This document shows, piece by piece, positions 33,411-43,555 of a stretch of DNA of 64,000 nt; the first letter of the stretch is position 1; the number at the start of each line of letters is the position of its first letter. Origin of the DNA: Archegozetes longisetosus. Lineage: Eukaryota; Arthropoda; Arachnida; Sarcoptiformes; Trhypochthoniidae. A program made the translations under genes and the position numbers. The notes beneath the pieces are model-generated. The model was not told the DNA's origin. It was given only the letters and a program-made list of their open reading frames with translations, and searched no databases. The DNA lies in contig JAEMBT020000006.1 in NCBI GenBank assembly GCA_018873245.2, positions 1,863,855-1,927,854 of the forward strand, written 5' to 3'.

Positions 33411-34728
33411 AAAATTGGACTTTTGGCATCGTTTTGTATGGAATTTAAGCTAAAATATTACAAAAGTCGTCTAAAACTATTAAATTTACTACTAATTTCT
33501 TGAGACAGCACGATTCGTACCCTCTAAAAATTCAAGAAAAATAACAGAATTTCAATTAAATAAAATAGAAAATATCACAAAAACAATGTAATGGATTATA
33601 CTTGAAATAACAACTTTATGCTTAACGCCTAAAGCACTGCATCAATAATGTTTTTCTATGAGGGACAAAAAAGCTGTCCCGTTTGTCCCGTCCCTCTGTC
33701 CCTTTCAAACACTTTAACGACACAGTAATGCAAAGAAAAGTGAGAGCACAGAACTTGTTAACCTTGAGGTATATGATCTTAGTGCAAAATAGCATAGATT
33801 TCAGGCATAAAAATATGAATTGAAAGTTTTAAAAAACAATATCAAACTTATGTAATTTCAAAGCTAATTTTACCCACTATTTAATAAAAAAAAGTCCGAA
33901 CTTAATCAAACAAGTCGTTTAATTGTTATTACGATTAAAAATGTCAAATTTAACGTTTAAAACGCTTTAAATACATTTTACATTGAGTTCTATCGAAGTA
34001 AGGTAAAAACAGGTTTTGAATGTGTAATGAGTTGAGAGTAATTATGAGAAGCTATGAATACGTGATTTGGATAATTAGTTTTATTCAAAAAAGACCCTTC
34101 ATTTCAAGAAAATCATAACAATATGTATATCGTTGCAACGCATTTTTCATACTGATTTCAATAAAACTTGAATGAAAGTTCTATGATGTCCGGTTCAAAA
34201 GTTAGACTGACCAATTTCCACTCATTGTTCTTGACCACTGACTATAACAATATAAGTATCGAAATGAAGAATATTTAAAGATAAGTTAAACTAAAAAGAA
34301 ACTAACACTTAATTAGTTATTGTTTTTGAGTTAAGAATTTTTGTAGATATTAATTTTTAACGTTATGGGTATAGGAAAAAGTTAAAGTCCAACAAATTTT
34401 TGTTTTGTTAATTTATTAAAAATATTCCCAGTCATCAGATTTTGATCAAATTGGCTATCATAAGCGCCTCATTTAATTGTATTTTTAATAATTATTTTAA
34501 GATACTTGAATTGATATTTCATTTTATAATGAATTAAACCTATTTTTTAATTATTAGAAAAATTTTCAGTTTTTCAATAGAAAATAATGGAATTCCCATA
34601 AAAAATAATACATACGGACTTTGAAATTTTATAACTTTTCGTATTGGATATAATAGGATTACCATAGAAAACAATGTATTTGGACATTGAAAATTTTCCA
34701 ATCGGTTTATCATTGTATAAGATGGATC
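33411..34728. other. AT-rich region, no gene seen
   Basis: No supported gene. A short GGGAC-rich tract near 33680-33715 (TGTCCCGTTTGTCCCGTCCC) resembles the G-rich tract near 26420 (GGGATGGGACGGGACAAC) in inverse orientation; these may be ends of one more repeat family. Confidence 0.35.
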
Positions 34729-34890
34729 CTATCTTATGTCACCCCGTGTTCTATAATGTCCGTGAGCTAATGTTGTGTATCCATCATCCAATATATACCT
34801 CTTATCATCATAATTAGATAAAGCCACTTTTGTTTGTTCTATGGTATTGTAAAGTCTGGAATCTTTTATAAGAGCGTGTAAGAAATCGAA
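34729..34890 (-). pseudogene. Family-B DNA-polymerase-like C-terminal fragment (Maverick/virus-like)
   Basis: A minus-strand frame of about 53 residues ends at a stop at 34729. It contains EQTKVALSNYDDKRYILDDG and TLAHGHYRTRG. A segment of the form K-x-ALS-x2-DDKR-x-I-x2-DG-x4-LA-x-GH is one I associate with the ends of proteins coded by Maverick/Polinton elements and related animal DNA viruses. This is from memory, and only this tail is present. Confidence 0.4.
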
Positions 34891-34894
34891 ACTT

Positions 34895-35402
34895 AAAATA
34901 TAACCACTTTATTAAACATAATGATAAACCACAATACAAATGTCATAAGGTTTCACAGGATTTTTAACACAGGAGAAAAGAGCGAAAAATTTAGGAAAAA
35001 CACGACCTTTTAAAGGAACGAAAATAGGCGGATTAAATAGGAAGATACTTTGCAATGATAGGATAAACCTTATAAGATCAATAACACATTTAGCTAGGAT
35101 CGGAAGATTGTACAGTGTTTAACAAGATATTTTGCAAGGGGTATACAGCAAAAAAACTACCGATGATATAAACATATTATTGAATGATTTTTGAAATACT
35201 ACCAAAATGGAAATGATTTGGGTAGTTGAACAGTCAATATAAAAATTTTGAATTTGCGCTTTAAAACAGGTTTTTTCTCTAATAGGTGACCATAGACTAT
35301 AAACATAACAAATCACCTGACGATGAAGTGTAAAGATAACAAAGGCGTTTCTTTTATAGTGTTTTTGTTATAATATATATATAATTTGTAATGGCCGGAA
35401 CA
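34895..35402. other. AT-rich region, no gene seen
   Basis: No supported feature up to the Tc1 element that starts at 35405. Confidence 0.3.
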
Positions 35403-35404
35403 TA

Positions 35405-37406
35405 CAGACATGGAAATATCTAACGAACCAACTAAATTTCATCTAGTTTCTTATTCTTTAATTCGATTTTGATTTCAGAAATATGTTTTGTGACTAATTA
35501 TGGAAGGAATAATTTTTAAAAAATTTTTTGGGAAATTCATACTGGTTAACTTTTTATAACAGATTTTTTATAACTCAAAAACTACAAGGTCGATTTCAGA
35601 TTTCTCAACTTTATTTTGTAAAGCTTAAAAAATGAGTCGATACGTATTTCATGAAATTTTCGAAAAATTACTTATATGACCATGTTAGTTTGTTAAACAT
35701 TAATGTAAAAATTATCATAATTTTTGATATTGAATCCATTTCTTTAAAATTAATGTATAATTTATCAAAATTTTTAATTGCTTTTTTAAAAATGCCATTA
35801 ACTGTGGAAGAAAAAGAGTTAAAGTTTCGAAAATTTATAAAATTAAGAGCTTCTGGAAAAAGTAAAGAAGAAATCAAACGGCGATTAAGTAAGAATTGTG
35901 TTGATTTTGATTAAATTTATTTTAAAATTGAAATATTTTAGGTATTGGTAAAAACACGTATAACAGATGGTGTGAAATTGATGACAATGAAGAGCTCTTT
36001 CTAACAATTCTGAGACCAGGAGGTAATAACAGAAAGACCACTGATAAAGATGATGAGACTTTGGCTCAAACTGCTCTTCAACACAATTTTTCATCACTAA
36101 AAGAGTTAAGAGCACTTCCGGAAGTGACATCAAATGAGAGATTACCTGCTGTTTGTGATAGAACATTAAAGAATCGACTCGAAAATCAAGGTTTTTAGTT
36201 ATGAATGTTTTGACAAATAAAACTTGAAATTTTATTAAATGTAGGAGTCACTCATAGAGTCGCTGCAATTAAAGAAAGGCTTAAACAACAGCATATTGAG
36301 CGTCGTTTGCAATACGCAATTAGTTTTAGTCAATGGACTTTTGAAGACTGGTTGAACGTCATCTTTAGCGATGAGTTTAGTATCTCTTCTTCAGATGATG
36401 GTCGAATTTGGGTTTGGAGAGAGTCTGGCACTCTATATTCAGCTGAGAACAGAGTCGCAAAATCAAGAACTTTTCGTTTTTCAATCTCTTTCATCATTTG
36501 GTATAATATTTTTCCTATTTTGTAATAATTATTAATATTAATTAAATTCTTTTCCAAAAGTTTTAGTTTTCACGGAATCGGTCCAATAAAATGAATTGAA
36601 GCACTAAACAGAGAAACTTATTACGAATTTCTCTACGAATTATTGGATTATAAGAACGACACTATGACGATGGTAATGTTCGTTTACTCCATGATAACCA
36701 CTCCGTTCGTCATTCCTCATTAAATATTAGATATTAAAGGTATTAAATATTAAAAAAATTATATTTTTTCTTTTAGTCTTTCACCGGACTTAAATCCAGA
36801 TGAAAACGTTGGAGGAATGTTAAAGTATATGGTTAGGAATGAGAGACCATTGATCGATAACAAAGAGGATCTCTGGATAGAGTTGACTAAAACTTATGAA
36901 AAGCTGTCACGAAATAGAGAATTTTTTATTAGTCTAAGTGAATCTATGCCTCGACGACTCAATGCTGTTGTGGCTGCACAGGGAGGTCACACAAAATATT
37001 AATAACTAATAAATTTTTGTTTTATAAAATATTTTTTGTAATGAATTTATAAAATAATATTGATTTTGAGAAAAGAATTGAATTCCAACTGTAATCATAA
37101 CTTAAATAATTATTAATTCTAAATATTTTATCATGATAGCAAATAATTTTTCGAAATTTTCCTGAAATACGTATCGACTCATTTTTTAAGCTTTACAAAA
37201 TAAAGTTGAGAAATCTGAAATCGACCTTGTAGTTTTTGAGCTATAAAAAATCTGTTATAAAAATTTAACCAGTATGAATCTTTCAAATTTTTAAAAAATT
37301 ATTCCTTCCATAATTACTCACAAAACATATTTCTGAAATCAAAATCGAATTAAAGAATAAGAAACTAGATGAAATTTAGTTGGTCCGTTAGATATTTCCA
37401 TGTCTG
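35405..37406 (+). mobile_element. Tc1-like transposon with long inverted termini
   Basis: A 2002-bp element starting CAGACATGGAAATATC and ending with its exact inverse, flanked by TA on both sides (35403-35404, 37407-37408), as for Tc1/mariner. The inverted termini are long, about 260 bp (35405 to about 35670 and about 37145-37406), and still highly similar. The core carries a transposase gene with introns. The long, well-preserved termini suggest a fairly recent insertion. Confidence 0.88.
35792..37002 (+). pseudogene. Tc1-like transposase gene with four introns, damaged
   Basis: Exons read 35792-35888, 35942-36190, 36245-36500, 36567 to about 36740, and 36777-37002, with GT-AG introns of 50-65 bp in consistent phase for the first three joins. 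Exons 1-2 form a helix-turn-helix (RKFIKLRASGKSKEEIKRRL then SIGKNTYNRW), split by intron 1. Exon 3 has FEDWLNVIFSDEFS (first catalytic Asp) and DDGRIWVWRESGTLY. Exon 4 has SFHGIGP in altered form with an in-frame TGA, EALNRETYYEFL, and after a frameshift DDGNVRLLHDNH (second Asp). Exon 5 starts LSPDLNPDENVGG (third acidic part) and ends GGHTKY. The stop and frameshift make it inactive. Confidence 0.78.
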
Positions 37407-37555
37407 TATGATAATGAAAAAACGCGTTTAATTGAAAATGATACGGAATTATTTGAAACATTGCTTTTATCATATCAAGAAAGACTTAATGCTGTGCGTT
37501 GCGCAAATGGTGGTCATATTGAATATCAAAAGGGTTGTCCGACCTTGCACATAAG
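37407..37555 (+). pseudogene. C-terminal fragment of a related Tc1-like transposase
   Basis: Directly after the Tc1 element, the sequence reads about 45 residues with LFETLLLSYQERLNAVRCAN and GGHIEYQKG, clearly like the end of the upstream transposase (RRLNAVVAAQGGHTKY). So the 2-kb element seems to have landed in an older relative, of which only this 3' piece is recognisable. Confidence 0.55.
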
Positions 37556-38675
37556 TATTTTGTTACAGATAATTTTTCTCACATAGATAGACTATGATTA
37601 CTTATAAATAATTTTGCGTAACATTAAATCATTCAATAATAGGAAATAGCATGAAGGTGATTTAATTTCAATATATTCGAAACTAATTAAATAATGCGCT
37701 GAGATATTTTCATTTTGTTTACACTGTTATCATAAACTATTGAAACTCTAGTAAAATTATATAAAAGTTTTTCAGAAATTATTATTTTATATAAAATATG
37801 AAAAAAATTACAAATATTCCAATTTGTTTAAAGTGCCATTGAGTAATTAATTTTTTAAATGGTGATTTTAAACACTTATTTAAGCCGAAACATATTATTG
37901 AAAAGAAAATATTAATCGCAGTGTCTCTTTTGACTTCATTAGACGAAAATCCTTTTTAAATTTTTTAAGTTAAAGTTCATTTAAGATATTTAAACTTATT
38001 TAAAGTTATAAATAAGTTAATTAAAGTACAATCAATAACCTATTGTTTTCAAAGTTCAAAAACCTATAAGATAGCTTTAAAATCTTTTCGTAAATACTTA
38101 ATTTTCACTAAAATTTTAATCTCCTACTCGTAAAGCATTAGATTAAGGATCTATTGTTAAGGTTTTTGAACTTCAGGAAAAGAGTTAAGCTATTATTTGC
38201 AAACTTTTAAATAAATGGAAACTTCCATTATTTTCTAAACATATAAATACTATTCAATTTTCTTCAATTATTTATTTGAATTTCAAATTTTAAAAAGTTT
38301 GGTATTCGTTAACATAATTGAATTTTAAGTCTTTTCATTTTATGTGATTTTCAAATAATTTCGTTTGTGGTAACTTTTTTTTGATTGTTTTCTGAACATC
38401 TGAATGAAGGATTCATTCTTTGAAAACTTATTCGAATAGTTTTCAGACAAAAGAGCAACATTTGAAAAGTATGTAATTAACAATAATTTTTTATTATATT
38501 TTACTTCAATTTATTTCTTTTGATCTCCACCTCAACTTTTGTAATCATTTATCAATAAATCTTTTGATTTTTTTTAATGAAACTTTGAAAATAATTATTT
38601 AACTGATATCTCGATCGAAAACTTTTGCCTACTATTGTATTACTTTTGTGTTATATCCTCAACTATTATTGAAAG
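37556..38675. other. AT-rich region, no gene seen
   Basis: Very AT-rich, no supported coding region or repeat boundary. Confidence 0.4.
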
Positions 38676-38677
38676 TA

Positions 38678-39902
38678 TTGGGTTGGCAACTAATTTTTGT
38701 AGTATTTTACAAAAGATTTTTATTTTATTATTTAAATACAATAATATAATTAACTTTCAATAAAATATGCTCCATTGTTATCTACCACTTATCCCCACGT
38801 TTAGGTAGAGAAAGAATCCCGCGCTCGTAAAAATCCTGAGACTTTCGACCGAAGAAGTTACCCAAATACATTTTGAGGTTCTCCTCGTCGTCGAATTTTT
38901 TCTCGCGTAAATCATCGGCCAGCGAGCGAAAAAAATGATAGTCTGGAGAATACGGTGGATGCGGAAACACGACCCACCCGAGCTCCAGTAATTTCTTATG
39001 TGTCGACTTAGCAATATGAGGTCTGGCGTTGTCGTGAAGGAAATACACTCTATCTTGTTTTCCTTTGAGTTTTGTGGCGACTTGATCCAATTGTTTACAG
39101 TAATCTTCAGCAATAATTGTGCTATCAGTTGGCAAAAGCTCCTAATGGACGACACTTTTTATGCCCCACCAGAAACTCAACATTATCTTTCGTGGGTGAG
39201 GATCAGTTTTTGGTGTCGCAACGCCTCTTTGCCTGACTTCCAGCCATTGTCGCTTGCGTGTGTGGTTGATATAGATCACCCACTTCTCGTCGCCGGTAAT
39301 TAGGTTGCGGAGCCATTCGTGGTTGCGATGGAAAGTCAACAGTTGTACACAAACATCAACACGTCTTTTCAATTGGTGCATGTCCAACTCATGTGGTATC
39401 CAGATACCATATTCCACGTCTTACCCAAATCGTGGAGATATCTCTCCATCGTCGTATCAGAGCACTTAAGCCGCTCTTCTAAGCAACGCGTAGTTAATCT
39501 CGGTTCTTCTTAAATAAGTCGCCGTAAATATTCTGAATCTACTTCTACAGGCCTTCCTTGATGAGACTCTCTTCAAGTTTGAAGACCCCTTTCTTGAACT
39601 GCGCGAACCACCGCCTTGCTGTTTCATAAGAGAGCGCATCCTTACCCATCGTTTTGCATATATTGCGCGCTGCCTCAGTTGGTTTATGGCCCAAACGAAA
39701 TTCGTAAAGTAATAGCAGTCTGAGCTGTTCACGAGAAAGATCCATTTTTTTACAATTCGATTTAATTACGAACTAATTATATGATTGTTGAATAGAGATT
39801 TTCACTCCCTTTATATATCCTCATCACAGAAGTTTCTAGAAATTTTTCGGAATATCTAGAGCACTCCAGAAAAAATACTACAAAAATTAGTTATTAACCT
39901 AA
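38678..39902 (-). mobile_element. mariner transposon, degenerate
   Basis: A 1225-bp element with ends TTGGGTTGGCAAC and the inverse of TTAGGTTAATAAC, flanked by TA (38676-38677, 39903-39904). It holds a minus-strand transposase from 39745 to 38782. Readable parts: the N-terminal domain LREQ-type LRLLLLYEFRLGHKPTEAAR and ETARRWFAQFKKG; WIPHELDMHQLKRRVDVC; ITGDEKWVIY (first Asp); FLHDNARPHIAKST (second Asp); PHPPYSPDYHFFRSLADD. Several stops and frameshifts occur at about 39380-39560 and 39140. The third catalytic site has lost about five residues between SPD and YHF, removing the usual DD34D spacing. Confidence 0.88.
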
Positions 39903-40030
39903 TAGTATTTACTGTAATTTTTGATGCCTTAAACCATAGGTAATTATTAAAGATTTTAAGGTTTTGATCTTAAAGTCTGAAATGCAATTTTTGGAATTAG
40001 CAATCCAAATTTAAGAATTGCTTCTAAAGT

Positions 40031-40307
40031 TCTAGGTTTACTCTAATTAAAACTCATTTTGATTAATAGAACTTTTTATGTAGTCACCAAAATCTTTCTA
40101 GTTCTATTAATATTGAAATAATTATAAACTATTTTTAGAATAATTTATTATAAAATGTTAAATCCTATCAAAATTTTAAATGAATTCTATAATTATTCTA
40201 AAAATAGTTTATAATTATTTCAATATTAATAGAACTAGAAAGATTTTGGTGACTACATAAAAACTTCTATTAATCGAAATAAGCTTTAATTACACTTAAA
40301 CTCAAAA
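40031..40307. mobile_element. Near-perfect palindromic MITE inserted in the left arm
   Basis: A 277-bp almost fully self-complementary sequence: about 125-bp arms, with one stretch of 80 bp (from TATGTAGTCACCAAAATC) nearly perfect. It splits a sequence (TTCTAAA / AGGAGG) that is continuous in the other arm at about 41300, so it is a later insertion, possibly with an AAAG duplication. Confidence 0.72.
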
Positions 40308-40657
40308 GGAGGAAGTCCATTTTTAGAGGTAATTGCGACATCGCAAAACTTATACCAAAATACTTGCCAGGTCAAGTACTATAACTTTGCTTATGGGAGT
40401 ATAGTTGTTGAGGGCAGGGTTCACTCGCTAGATGGCTCTAAAGTTGTAATCAAAAATTGAGGAAAACGCGAATACGAGGCGTCGAATCTTATTAATCCGA
40501 ACATGCTGAACCGAATGACGATGTTAATTTTTCAATAGAACATAGAAAATGGCAGTTTTCTTAAAATGGATAATAAAGCATTTATTCGCGAATACATGTT
40601 GCGATTGGTGCGGCCTAGGCCATTAGGCCCTTCCAGTACCCACTGGCCACAACTAGT

Positions 40658-40760
40658 CAGAACCTGTGTCAGAGCCTGTGTCAGTGCCTGTGTCAGTGCC
40701 TGTGTCAGTGCCTGTGTCAGTGCCTGTGTCAGTGCCTGTGTCAGTGCCTGTGTCAGTGCT
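40658..40760. repeat. 12-bp tandem repeat CAGTGCCTGTGT
   Basis: Eight units and a partial one; the first two differ at one or two bases (CAGAACCTGTGT, CAGAGCCTGTGT), the other six are identical. It produces false ORFs on both strands (repeating VSAC and ALTQ). Confidence 0.9.
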
Positions 40761-41405
40761 TTCCAGAACCAACGCAATACTCCTTGAGAGCTTCGTCGGT
40801 AGCCATACTCCTCCGGGGCTCGACGGCAACCCCTGACGAGGAGGGAGACTGTAGCTCGTTTATCACTGGATCACCTCTCTCCAAGGATCCAGCGCTGGCT
40901 TTATTTGAGAGGGTACCGCCCGAGACCCCCGGAAAATTTTTTGCTGCCATGACGGCGTAACGTTTTTACCGGGAGCACTTAGCCAGGCTTGCTATTAGCC
41001 AGCCTGTTATCTGCCGTCACCACGAAGAGGTAGCCCCCGTCGCAGCCTCATGTTCTACCAGAATGATGTCATCACCATACGATTCAGCATGGTCGAATTA
41101 GTGGAAATAGACTCCTCATATGTCTGTTTTCTGTGAGCTTTTCGCCTTATATTTGGAGACCTCTAGCGGCTAAACCCGGCGATTTACAACGGTGCGGTCA
41201 GCAACAAAGTTGTAGTACTTGACCTTGCGAGTATTTCGGTATAGGTTTTTTGATGTTGCAATTACCTCCACTGGCCCATAGAAAATGGACATCCTCCTTT
41301 AGAGGCAACTTCTAAATTTTGGTCTTTAATTTCAAAGATTGAGTTTCAGACTTTGAGATCAAAAACTTCAAATCTTTAATAATTACCTATGATATAAGAC
41401 ATCTT

Positions 41406-43051
41406 ATTATAAAAAGAAAAAAATTACTTTCGAGTAAGTAATAGTTTTTTCCGATATGAAATAAAGGGCTTGTTAAGATCATAATTTTTGTGTTAAATTT
41501 TGTTCTAACTTATAATTTTCAGTCAACTTCCCCCAATTTCTTAGCGATTAATAATAACTATCTTATTAAACGATTTGTAGCCAAATAAGTTATAAATCGA
41601 TACAACTATAAATATGTGGTGAAAATCTTTCACTTGAAATTGAATAATTTAAATATATTTTCCAACTCTACTCTAACAAAGTGAGTAAGTAAGGTTTAAT
41701 CAAACAATTTACGTTAATATAATCAAGCTCGAGACAGAAGTTTCATATTAATAAAGTGAAATAAATCGAGAAAAGATAAAGTTGAATCAATGAATGAACT
41801 GACAAATGTGATAATAAATTAGCTAAATATAATTAATTCTCATTCATCAAAATTAATTCTTATAAAGTCTGTAGCATTTATTAGTTATATAAGTAATACT
41901 TAATGTATTTTAGATTTATAAACTAAAATAATGTTTATTATAAGGAAAATTCCCAGATAAGAACTTTTAAATACAATATGATGTGAATGTTACTCAGCCT
42001 AATATTCCTCAATTACACTATTTTGAAAAATTATTATTCCTTTGAATTAAAATTCTAATATTCTCTTAAAATTATTCAATTTAATATTCATCGCATTGAT
42101 ATCCGTGTTATTGAATAATTTTTAAAAATGAAATTTCGTTCTGTTTAAAACCTCAATCAATACCAAGTGTAATACATTTAATAATTGATTGAAAAATTGA
42201 TAATTTCTAATTAATAATTTCCATTTATAAACCGAACTTTTAATAGGATAAATTCATAGAATTAAATCATGAAAGTCGGCGATTCATTTTCATCGTGGCA
42301 GGAATTTGAGGTTAAGCTCAAATAATACAGAGTTTCAACTTTTCAACAATTTTTTAACTTGAGACACGTTAAAACTATTGAATATATTAAAGAGTCCACA
42401 CCAAATAGAAAAAAATTTGAAAGATGATCTCAAATACTTTTCTGTTGATATCTGTTGCATTTATTTGGGGACATATGATTCAAAAGCAAATAAAGTAAGT
42501 TTTTGAAGAAATTAAATATTCTAACTACTATTCTTGTATCATTAAAATTAAATTACTGTAGCGCTCATTTTTGATGGTAATTCATTACCTAGTTTAAGTA
42601 AAAGTCAAAGAAAGAGCAAAATATGTTAAAAAGCTAAAAATTAGCAAATTTGCAATAAATATTTGAACATTGTCAAAGAACAAATTTTTAAGATTTTCAA
42701 GCGCGTTATATGAATTAAGTAATAGAATAGATTTACAGATTTCGGAATGTACTTAGACATTAGTTTTATTTAGCAACCAGAAATGGTTTACCCCAATCAT
42801 TGAATCAATATTAATGATTATTCATAAAAGCAAAGCTTCAGTTCTTTTAACAAGAAATTTCTCAATGAATATAATTTCAAATAAGCGCTGAGTATTGTTT
42901 ATGTTTGTCATTAAGGAATTAATTTAATATATAAGTTAAAATAATATTACTTTTGAATGGTTTATCGCATTTTAATGAAATTTGAAGCAAAATTAAGCAA
43001 ATTTATAATACAATAATTACACAATAAATTAAGATTATTAATTATTCACTA
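41406..43051. other. AT-rich region, no gene seen
   Basis: No supported gene. A short ATG-led hydrophobic frame at about 42424-42496 ends at a GTAAGT donor-like site, but no second exon was found. Confidence 0.35.
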
Positions 43052-43390
43052 TTATATCCACATCAATGTTCCGGTCGTATCATTCACAACAGCTACCACA
43101 TCAATCTCAATGTCCTGTATTTCAATTTGATAATTAATCAATAGTAAAGGTAACTATTGATTATATTTTCTTACTTGTCTTTTCTTAATTGCATTGCGCA
43201 AAAACTGAACTACATCGTGGCCTTCGACTCCAGTACAGTTGAATCCTTTAGTCCAAGACACGAGACGTGGTTTAGTTAATCCTTCCTGTTTGCACGGAAA
43301 ACTAAAAGTGAAGCCGAGCGGCAACTTGTATTGCTTAACATTTCGCTTTTCCATAAAATTGACTAGACAGTCAGCGATATGATCAAACAG
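43052..43390 (-). pseudogene. Hexokinase fragment (two exons)
   Basis: Exon 43390-43175 reads [51 protein letters not shown] and AIKKRQ; after a 60-bp GT-AG intron, exon 43114-43052 reads DIEIDVVAVVNDTTGTLM and then a stop. These are consecutive parts of the hexokinase small domain, including the phosphate-loop region VNDTTGT with the catalytic Asp. An AG acceptor precedes the first exon. The exons before (with the LGGTNFR region) and after (GTGSNACYM) are absent, so this is a truncated copy or a gene fragment left after rearrangement. Confidence 0.85.
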
Positions 43391-43505
43391 CTATTTACGG
43401 TATCTTAATTAGTAATCAATTCAAACAGTTCTGATTTGAAATTTACCTCTTCTCAAAAGTTATAGTATGTTAAAAATTTCCAAGTTAGTTTTGTCCAGTG
43501 GTGTA

Positions 43506-43509
<4 letters not shown>

Positions 43510-43546
<37 letters not shown>
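43510..43546. repeat. (TA)n microsatellite
   Basis: About 18 uninterrupted TA units directly upstream of the MULE-like gene remains. Confidence 0.9.
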
Positions 43547-43549
<3 letters not shown>

Positions 43550-43555
43550 ATCTTT

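Larger units (their letters stand above)
39916..41405. repeat. Composite inverted-repeat element with GC-rich core
   Basis: Arms at about 39916-40030 plus 40308-40395 (left) match the inverse of about 41190-41405 (right), for example CATAGGTAATTATTAAAGATTT and GTCCATTTT. The left arm is split by a 277-bp palindrome; the right arm is continuous. The core (about 40590-41180) is much richer in GC than its surroundings and holds a 12-bp tandem repeat. No family could be assigned; no target duplication was seen. Confidence 0.6.

Noticed and set aside
35651-35791. Extra N-terminal residues before MPLTVEEK in the Tc1 transposase frame
   Set aside because: This part overlaps the terminal inverted repeat and is AT-rich without conservation; the ATG at 35792 is a better start.
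40532-40787. VSAC- and ALTQ-repeat ORFs
   Set aside because: They are produced by the 12-bp tandem repeat; no domain or start context supports a gene.
42424-42496. Possible first exon (MISNTFLLISVAFIWG..., then GTAAGT), faintly like TMEM234
   Set aside because: No second exon in phase was found downstream and the match is too short.
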